Of a stretch of DNA of 38,304 nucleotides, positions 32,998 through 38,304 are shown piece by piece. The translations under genes and the position numbers were made by a program. This DNA is from BS750m-G57 sp964392945. GTDB taxonomy: Bacteria > Planctomycetota > Phycisphaerae > SM23-33. The notes under the pieces are model-generated. The model searched no databases. It saw only the letters and a program-made list of their open reading frames with translations, and was not told where the DNA came from. Location of the stretch: positions 1 through 38,304 of the forward strand of contig CAYMSH010000006.1 of NCBI GenBank assembly GCA_964392945.1, in the 5' to 3' direction. Position 1 is the first letter of the stretch. The number at the start of each line of letters is the position of its first letter.

Positions 32998-35699
32998 TTC
33001 TTGTCTTCCGCTTGGAGGTCCCAGTACAGTTTCTCCGGCGCGGCCAAATTGTTCCGGCCGTAAAACACGTTCTTCCACTTCGCACGCGCTTGGGGTGATA
33101 CGATTATGCCGCCGGGATAGACCTTGTCGAAAACAACACCGTCCATCTCCGTCCGGCCGGCGAAATAACAGACTATGCCCTCGGGATTCCACAACGCCAT
33201 ATCTCTGGCTTTGCGGGCCTTGGCCCGATATCCGGCATCTCTCGCGACAGCTCTCTTGCTGTCATGAAGGGTGAATATCACCCGTGCTTTTTTGGGGTCG
33301 GCGCTGTGAATAACAAACCTGCCGCCAGAGCCCATAACGAAAGAGCTGCCAGTCGCCCGCACGCTGAAGCCCGGGCTGCGATTGAGCAAATCCCTTCGTA
33401 TCCCACTGAGCGGAAATCGCATGTCCCTGCTGATGGGCTTATCGGAAAGACCGATCATCAGCGTGCCGCCGACTATCATCGACGCGTAACATTGCGGGCG
33501 CTGCTGGGTCATTTCCGTTCCGGCGAAAGCATCCTGCAGAAGAGCCAATGTGGCGCCATGCTTGATCCACAACGCAGATCGGCTGCCTTCATGCAACTCG
33601 CCGCCCTCGGAAATGATCGTCGTTCCGGTTCCCTCAATAGAGAGGCGGTCAGCGGCCGATCGAATCTTGCCAATCAGCTCGAGAGTGCCGCCGGCGCCTG
33701 CGGAGAAGTGACCATACTGCGAAAGGACAGTGTCGCGACTATCCTTCAAGGCCGCTCGTATGTTACCGAGGCGATACGGGATGCGCTCCCCGTCAAACCG
33801 CAGAAAGCGATGCAGGCCGGGCCGGGTGTTATCGAACTTACCGCCCCATCCATCGCGTCCGCTGACGCGGCCGTGCAAGGCGGCCATACCGCTTCCATGT
33901 TTCATCCACAAGTTGCCATAGATATTGCGGGTGACGCCATAGCAGGCGTTCTGTTCGAGAACGAGATGTCGGTGCGCGGGCATTCCACGACGACCGCTGG
34001 CGGCGTAAGGAGTGTCCGCCGCCGGCAAGAGCACGTCGATGGCGGAGGTATCGCTTCCAGCGCCTTGGGGCGAAACCATGGGCATCTCAAAATAAGGCGC
34101 ACCGTTTTCATCCAACCAGTTGGCGCCGGCGGCGCTGGCGCCCGAGACGCCGGGACGAGCCCATATCATCACGGGGCAATCGGCCCATTCCTGCTTACCG
34201 TACTTTCCGTACTGGCCCTTGCCCGGCACATCTCCCCACAGCGCGTTATGCTTGCGGAGTTCCTTTTCGGCGTCATTGAGCCCCCGCTTGGCGCTGAATT
34301 CAGTTCGCTTTCCGCTGATGGTGACCGCATGCACGCTCTTCAGATCGAACGACTGCAGCGTGCGGTTTCCCTTGCCCCTTACGATCAGGCGGCCGGCGTG
34401 TGGGAACAGGATTTTGCAGTCGGTTTTCAAGCCGTCAACAAACTCTACGGTTCCCGCGCCGCCGGAGAAGTCGAGCAACTCGAATGTCGAGAACAGATCG
34501 TCGCCCTTGGCGGCGCAGTGCTTGCCGAAAACAGCTCCCACCAGCGACGCCTTGGCGATTTTGGCGCTTCCGGCCGCGATGCCGCCAGGACGCAGGTAAT
34601 CAAAGCTGACCTTGCCGAGATCGACGGTGTTCTCCAGGAAGACCGACACGCCCTTGTCAGCCGACGCAGCGACATCCGTCTGGTAAGAAGTGATCGCCAG
34701 GCTGCAGAAGTTAGCGACCCTGGCGCCGCGACGGATATACAGACCGCCATGCTGGGTCAGGAAACCGCCTTTGCCCTGGCCCATGCCAAGTTCGATCACC
34801 GCCGGCCGATCGCGTTTGTCTCCAGGCCGGCCCAACTGCAGGAGACCTTCGATTCGCATGTCGGCTACAATGGTCTCAGGCTGGCGTGTTCGACCTATGC
34901 CGGAGCCCGAACGCATCTCAAGGACGCCGGTTTTTTGAACGTAGATGTAGCCGTCTCGGCACAATCCTACGTCGCCGGATCGCCTCTTGGGATCGACACG
35001 CCGCTGGAGACCGACGCCGAAACGCAGGCGGGTTTCTGAATGAAGAACGAGGCGCCCGGAGCTGACTTTTACGCCTTCGACCAGTTCGTATTTTTTGCTC
35101 AACAGAGTAACGCTGGCGTCTTTTGACTTGGCGACGGTCCAGGACCTGCCCAGGGGCTTGGAACTGTCGCCGATTTTGAAGTACGTGTGCTTGTCTCCGC
35201 CGAAGAGATGCGACCCGTAGATGTATCCGCCGTCATTGACAGTCACATTCCCGTAAACGCCCAGGGGAGCCCCGGCATGCGGTGCGCGAGAGAAAACCGG
35301 ACGTCCTCGACTGAACTCGCACTCGCCGTCAAGCCCGGCGCCGGAGCCGATGGTGATGTGCCGACAACTCAACCGGCGGGTATCGGAGGCGCTCTTGGAT
35401 CTCTCAAAATAAGTAACCACGTAAGACTTGCCGTCGGGTGAGTCCGGTAGAATGATATCGGTCTCTTTATTCGGAGGATTCTCGGCGCGGCGCCCCTTCG
35501 CGGCGGCCAGGTAATCGGCCCTCGATGCGTATTCGGTCCAGTTACCGGCGGTCTTCGCAGACCCGCTTGTCCCGGGCCTGGCCCAGACAAGCGTGCGGGC
35601 CTCGGGCCACTTTTCGGTCACAAACGGCTCGGCGGCGCGCAGACCGCCTGTGACTACAGTCACGATCATCAGCGCCGATACTAGACAGGGAATCTTCAC
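32994..35699 (-). CDS. Secreted two-module G8-like repeat protein (array copy 1, first)
   Basis: The protein has about 901 residues. The best start is the GTG at 35699, which has AAGGAG six bases upstream and opens a signal peptide (KIPCLVSALMIVTVVTGGL). A TTG at 35738 would add 13 charged residues before it. Module 1 contains RTLVWARPGTSGSAKTAGNW and TDIILPDSPDGKSYVVTYF. The central block is GTVEFVDGLKTDCKILFPHA. Module 2 begins near residue 509 (MIWARPGVSGASAAGANWLD). It ends with WKNVFYGRNNLAAPEKLYWD plus a short charged tail whose codons overlap the next gene's start. Module 2 has a longer charged segment before its closing motif than the other copies (ARDAGYRAKARKARDMALWN). It follows the VCBS gene by 39 bases, in the same transcript by spacing. 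Confidence 0.85.
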   Translation of the reverse strand: MKIPCLVSALMIVTVVTGGLRAAEPFVTEKWPEARTLVWARPGTSGSAKTAGNWTEYASRADYLAAAKGRRAENPPNKETDIILPDSPDGKSYVVTYFERSKSASDTRRLSCRHITIGSGAGLDGECEFSRGRPVFSRAPHAGAPLGVYGNVTVNDGGYIYGSHLFGGDKHTYFKIGDSSKPLGRSWTVAKSKDASVTLLSKKYELVEGVKVSSGRLVLHSETRLRFGVGLQRRVDPKRRSGDVGLCRDGYIYVQKTGVLEMRSGSGIGRTRQPETIVADMRIEGLLQLGRPGDKRDRPAVIELGMGQGKGGFLTQHGGLYIRRGARVANFCSLAITSYQTDVAASADKGVSVFLENTVDLGKVSFDYLRPGGIAAGSAKIAKASLVGAVFGKHCAAKGDDLFSTFELLDFSGGAGTVEFVDGLKTDCKILFPHAGRLIVRGKGNRTLQSFDLKSVHAVTISGKRTEFSAKRGLNDAEKELRKHNALWGDVPGKGQYGKYGKQEWADCPVMIWARPGVSGASAAGANWLDENGAPYFEMPMVSPQGAGSDTSAIDVLLPAADTPYAASGRRGMPAHRHLVLEQNACYGVTRNIYGNLWMKHGSGMAALHGRVSGRDGWGGKFDNTRPGLHRFLRFDGERIPYRLGNIRAALKDSRDTVLSQYGHFSAGAGGTLELIGKIRSAADRLSIEGTGTTIISEGGELHEGSRSALWIKHGATLALLQDAFAGTEMTQQRPQCYASMIVGGTLMIGLSDKPISRDMRFPLSGIRRDLLNRSPGFSVRATGSSFVMGSGGRFVIHSADPKKARVIFTLHDSKRAVARDAGYRAKARKARDMALWNPEGIVCYFAGRTEMDGVVFDKVYPGGIIVSPQARAKWKNVFYGRNNLAAPEKLYWDLQAEDKK

Positions 35700-35738
35700 G
35701 TACTGCTCCTTGGGCGGTTTCCGGATACTCGTTGGCAA

Positions 35739-37673
35739 TCAGCGGATCGTCAGCACCTGGTGTCTCGGCGTTTTTTCGTCGATCTTCAGCGCCTTTTTGC
35801 GAACGCTGCCGTCGCCCATGCGCAGTCGCAGCGTGTAACCGCCCGGCTCGCGAATCGCCAACGTCAATTGCGCCGGCCCGCAGCAGCCCACACCGATATT
35901 GCCGCCGGTCCAACGATGCGTCACTGGCTTGCCTTTGGCGTCGATCAGAGTAAGTCGACAGCCGGTCAGACCTTTCGACCCGCCCGGTTTGACTGTTACG
36001 ATACGCGTTCGGATCTGCATGCGGACATCATGGGTTGTGCTGACTTCAGCCTTCTTCGGTCGGTCGGTCAATGTCTCATTTACCAACAGCGACAGCTTGC
36101 CGTTCAGCCCGCCGACGAGCATGTCCGGGGCACCGTCGCCGTTTACGTCGCCTGCGGCGAGTCCCCAGGCCGCGTTGTTGTAGACCGCCGGCGGGATCAC
36201 CTTGCCGCCATTGTACTTCTCCGGCAGCATGAATGACGCGTAACCGCGATTGGCCACATAAAACGATGAGATTCCCTTGGCTCTACTCGCGGCGTACAGG
36301 TCCACTGTGCCATCGACGTTCAGGTCCTCGGCCAGCGCCATCTGCAGCCCGGCCACGGGGTCCTGGATCTCATTGCCCGCTCCGGTAACGTCCGCCAGAG
36401 CACCGTCGTCTTCGCAGACCAAGCTCTTACGATCGCCGGCGACAAGGTAAACGCTCGACACGCCCGGCCGGACGATAGGCCCGAACGCGGCGGTCCCGTC
36501 GGCGAATCCGTCTTCTGAATCGGTGATCTCCGACGACTCGAATACCCCGTCTGCGTTCTGCCAGAGCAGGTAGCCCGGGCCTGTGACGTAGATCAGATCG
36601 GTCCGGCCGTCCAGGTCCCAGTCGCAGGCCTCGAAGTATCCGGTCATGCCCTCGCCGTTGGATTCGTCCTTGAGTCCGGCGGTCTCGGTCTTGTCTGCGA
36701 ACGGGCCGCCGGCCTTGCCGGGATTGACATACAGAGCCAGCCCCTCGTCCTCGGCGGACACCACGACATCCGGATACCCGTCGCCGTTGTACTCCACGAA
36801 AGCGGCGCTGAGACATCCGCCTTCGGACGGAACATCACCGCTCTTTGCGAACTTGCCTTTTCCCTGGCGATACAGCACGCCGTCAAGCAGGAGATCTGCG
36901 TCGCCGTCGGCGTCAACGTCGGCGAAGCTGCAGGCGGCCGAGGCCGTGGCCTTCAGGCCGAACGCTTCAGTGCGATCGACGAACGCTCCCTTTGCATCCT
37001 GAATGAACAAGCGATTACCGCCGGCCGAGCACGCGAAAAGATCGCACTTGCCGTCTGCGTTCACGTCGTAGATCGCCACGCCGCTCGCGGGTTTGTCTAA
37101 GGACGCCACGGTCCTGGCCGAGAATCGCGTCAGCGGAACCGACGGGTAGTACGCCGCGCCCCTGGCGGTGTCCTGCATCATCTCCCACAGGCTCTCGACT
37201 TTACCGTTGAACGTTCCGAACATAATCTCGCTGCTGGAAGGGTCTTTGCCCTTGTCGGCGTTGGCCAGGACGGTCCACTTGTCGGGCGTATCTGTCATCT
37301 TCCCGGTGTACCAGACACCGGCGCCGATGTAGTAAAGGAAGTCCTTCTCGCGTCGGCGGCGTTTCTTGCCGGCATACGCCACGATGCTCTGGCCCTTCCG
37401 CAACGACAGGATCGCCTCGGCGAGTCCCTTGTCGCCGGCGGTCATCATAATCTCCTTCGGGGCGAACTTACCCTTGCTTACGCCGTGGACCTTCAAGACC
37501 ACTTTCAGTGCGGTCTTGTCAACAGACGTCACGCGGCATGACAGCACGTTCAGGTATCGGCTGGCCAGGTGCGAAGGCTGGAGATTGGGATTGATCACAC
37601 CGTACGCAGGCGACACGATCGCGACGCCGATCAGCAGCACCGACAGTACAAGAACCAGGGACAGTCGCAGCAT
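35739..37673 (-). CDS. Exported VCBS/FG-GAP repeat protein (paralogue 2)
   Basis: This is a 644-residue protein. The ATG at 37673 has GAGAGGA about seven bases upstream. MLRLSLVLVLSVLLIGVAIV is a signal peptide or anchor. It has the same module order as the gene at 16735. The N-terminal module contains GVINPNLQPSHLASRYLNVL, VSKGKFAPKEIMMTAG and GKKRRRREKDFL. The propeller has calcium-type loops DVNADGKCDLF, DVDADGDADLL, EYNGDGYPDVV, DWDLDGRTDLI, DLNVDGTVDLY and DVNGDGAPDML. The C-terminal beta module has GCCGPAQLTLAIREPGGYTL near residue 597. The conserved N- and C-terminal modules without recognisable enzyme motifs suggest an exposed scaffold or adhesin. It sits directly upstream of the four-gene G8-like array and 52 bases after another VCBS gene. 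Confidence 0.85.
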   Translation of the reverse strand: MLRLSLVLVLSVLLIGVAIVSPAYGVINPNLQPSHLASRYLNVLSCRVTSVDKTALKVVLKVHGVSKGKFAPKEIMMTAGDKGLAEAILSLRKGQSIVAYAGKKRRRREKDFLYYIGAGVWYTGKMTDTPDKWTVLANADKGKDPSSSEIMFGTFNGKVESLWEMMQDTARGAAYYPSVPLTRFSARTVASLDKPASGVAIYDVNADGKCDLFACSAGGNRLFIQDAKGAFVDRTEAFGLKATASAACSFADVDADGDADLLLDGVLYRQGKGKFAKSGDVPSEGGCLSAAFVEYNGDGYPDVVVSAEDEGLALYVNPGKAGGPFADKTETAGLKDESNGEGMTGYFEACDWDLDGRTDLIYVTGPGYLLWQNADGVFESSEITDSEDGFADGTAAFGPIVRPGVSSVYLVAGDRKSLVCEDDGALADVTGAGNEIQDPVAGLQMALAEDLNVDGTVDLYAASRAKGISSFYVANRGYASFMLPEKYNGGKVIPPAVYNNAAWGLAAGDVNGDGAPDMLVGGLNGKLSLLVNETLTDRPKKAEVSTTHDVRMQIRTRIVTVKPGGSKGLTGCRLTLIDAKGKPVTHRWTGGNIGVGCCGPAQLTLAIREPGGYTLRLRMGDGSVRKKALKIDEKTPRHQVLTIR

Positions 37674-37725
37674 TATTCAATCCTCTCTGGAGGGTCGCGG
37701 AAACAAAGACGCAAGAACCGACACA

Positions 37726-38304
37726 CTAACCGTTGCTGACGCTCAGCGATACATGCTTGATTTTGCCGATGGTGATTTTCTGCTTCTTGACTGTTCCATC
37801 AGCAAAACGAACCTGCAGAGTATAGTCGCCCGGTTCGCGTACGGCCAGATTTACCGCGTTCGGTCCGCGGCAGCCGGTCAGGATCTGCACGCCGACAGTT
37901 CGCAGCAGGATCGTTTTGGACTTGCTGTCGATCAGTCGCACATCGGCCCCGACGACGCCGCGCCCCTTGATCGCAACCGACAGGATACATGTATTCTGGA
38001 TCTTCCTGGCGTGGTAAGTCGGGTGCTCGGAGGACTTTCGCACTTCGGCGGTTCCGCTGAGCATTATGGTGATCTCGCCGTCAACGTGTCCAAGCAGCAC
38101 ATCGTTCATACCGTCGCCGTTAACATCACCGGCTGCGACGCCCCAGGCGCCCTTGCTGTGGGCCTCGCCAAACGCACTGGTCTCGTAAAGCGTCGCGTCC
38201 ATGAACGATCCGTATCCGCGATTGGTGTGGAACTGGTTCTTCTGGATCGCGTCGCGCGAGATCGTGTACAGGTCGGCGTATCCGTCCATGTTCAGATCTT
38301 CGAC
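37726..38304 (-). CDS. VCBS/FG-GAP repeat protein (paralogue 3), 5' part outside window
   Basis: Only the last ~192 residues are present, and the frame stays open to the window edge (VEDLNMDGYADLYTIS). Two calcium-type loops, DLNMDGYADLY and DVNGDGMNDVL, belong to the final propeller blades. A C-terminal beta module follows, with LTGCRGPNAVNLAVREPGDY and LQVRFADGTVKKQKI, homologous to the CCGP modules of the 16735 and 35739 genes. Here the second Cys is Arg, so a Cys-Cys feature is not invariant. It precedes the next VCBS gene by 52 bases on the same strand and is probably part of the same operon. Confidence 0.82.
   Translation of the reverse strand, partial: VEDLNMDGYADLYTISRDAIQKNQFHTNRGYGSFMDATLYETSAFGEAHSKGAWGVAAGDVNGDGMNDVLLGHVDGEITIMLSGTAEVRKSSEHPTYHARKIQNTCILSVAIKGRGVVGADVRLIDSKSKTILLRTVGVQILTGCRGPNAVNLAVREPGDYTLQVRFADGTVKKQKITIGKIKHVSLSVSNG

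Overview
The window is high-GC bacterial DNA that reads as Planctomycetota (PVC superphylum, Phycisphaerae-like). This is an inference from gene content. The evidence is a sulfatase, several PQQ-type beta-propellers, a GH plus DUF1080-like enzyme, a DUF5060-type glycosidase, VCBS/FG-GAP proteins, and an ECF sigma factor of the Rhodopirellula/Verrucomicrobium type paired with a FecR-domain anti-sigma-like protein. Almost every product is predicted to be exported or membrane-bound. I saw no rRNA, tRNA, CRISPR array or intact transposase.

Layout. 1-576 is the C-terminal part of a sulfatase. 577-1137 carries no gene but holds a GC-rich tandem repeat and a hairpin that look like debris of a REP/RAYT-type element. 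1138-2088 (minus) is a secreted HEAT-like protein. 2289-7299 (minus) is a two-gene operon: a secreted methyltransferase-fold/beta-propeller fusion, then a secreted protein of unknown family. 7531-8862 (plus) is a lipoprotein beta-propeller, and 8892-9227 (minus) is a small acidic lipoprotein with a heptad repeat. 9595-11208 (plus) is a secreted GH-A-like enzyme with a DUF1080-like domain.

11220-16587 (minus) is a tightly coupled pair. The first gene encodes a membrane-anchored beta-propeller. The second encodes a protein that joins a rifampicin-phosphotransferase/PEP-synthase-like ATP-grasp and phosphohistidine unit to a membrane region resembling EMC3/TMCO1 (DUF106, Oxa1 superfamily). This is the most unusual architecture in the window.

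16735-22890 (minus) runs from a DUF5060/TIM-barrel glycosidase to a one-module G8-like protein with a chitobiase-type C-terminus and then a VCBS protein. It diverges from an ECF sigma factor and FecR-DNRLRE pair (23083-24926, plus). The 192-base divergent region holds a mirrored bipartite element that fits two divergent ECF-type promoters. 24961-38304 (minus) is a second surface-protein operon: two VCBS proteins (the upstream one cut by the window edge), then four consecutive paralogous proteins of about 880-910 residues, each with two G8-like modules.

A working model (inference) is a polysaccharide-related surface programme. The ECF/FecR pair, whose outer part carries a carbohydrate-binding-like DNRLRE domain, would control the divergent glycosidase, G8-like and VCBS operon, and possibly the neighbouring array of secreted beta-helix-like and VCBS proteins.
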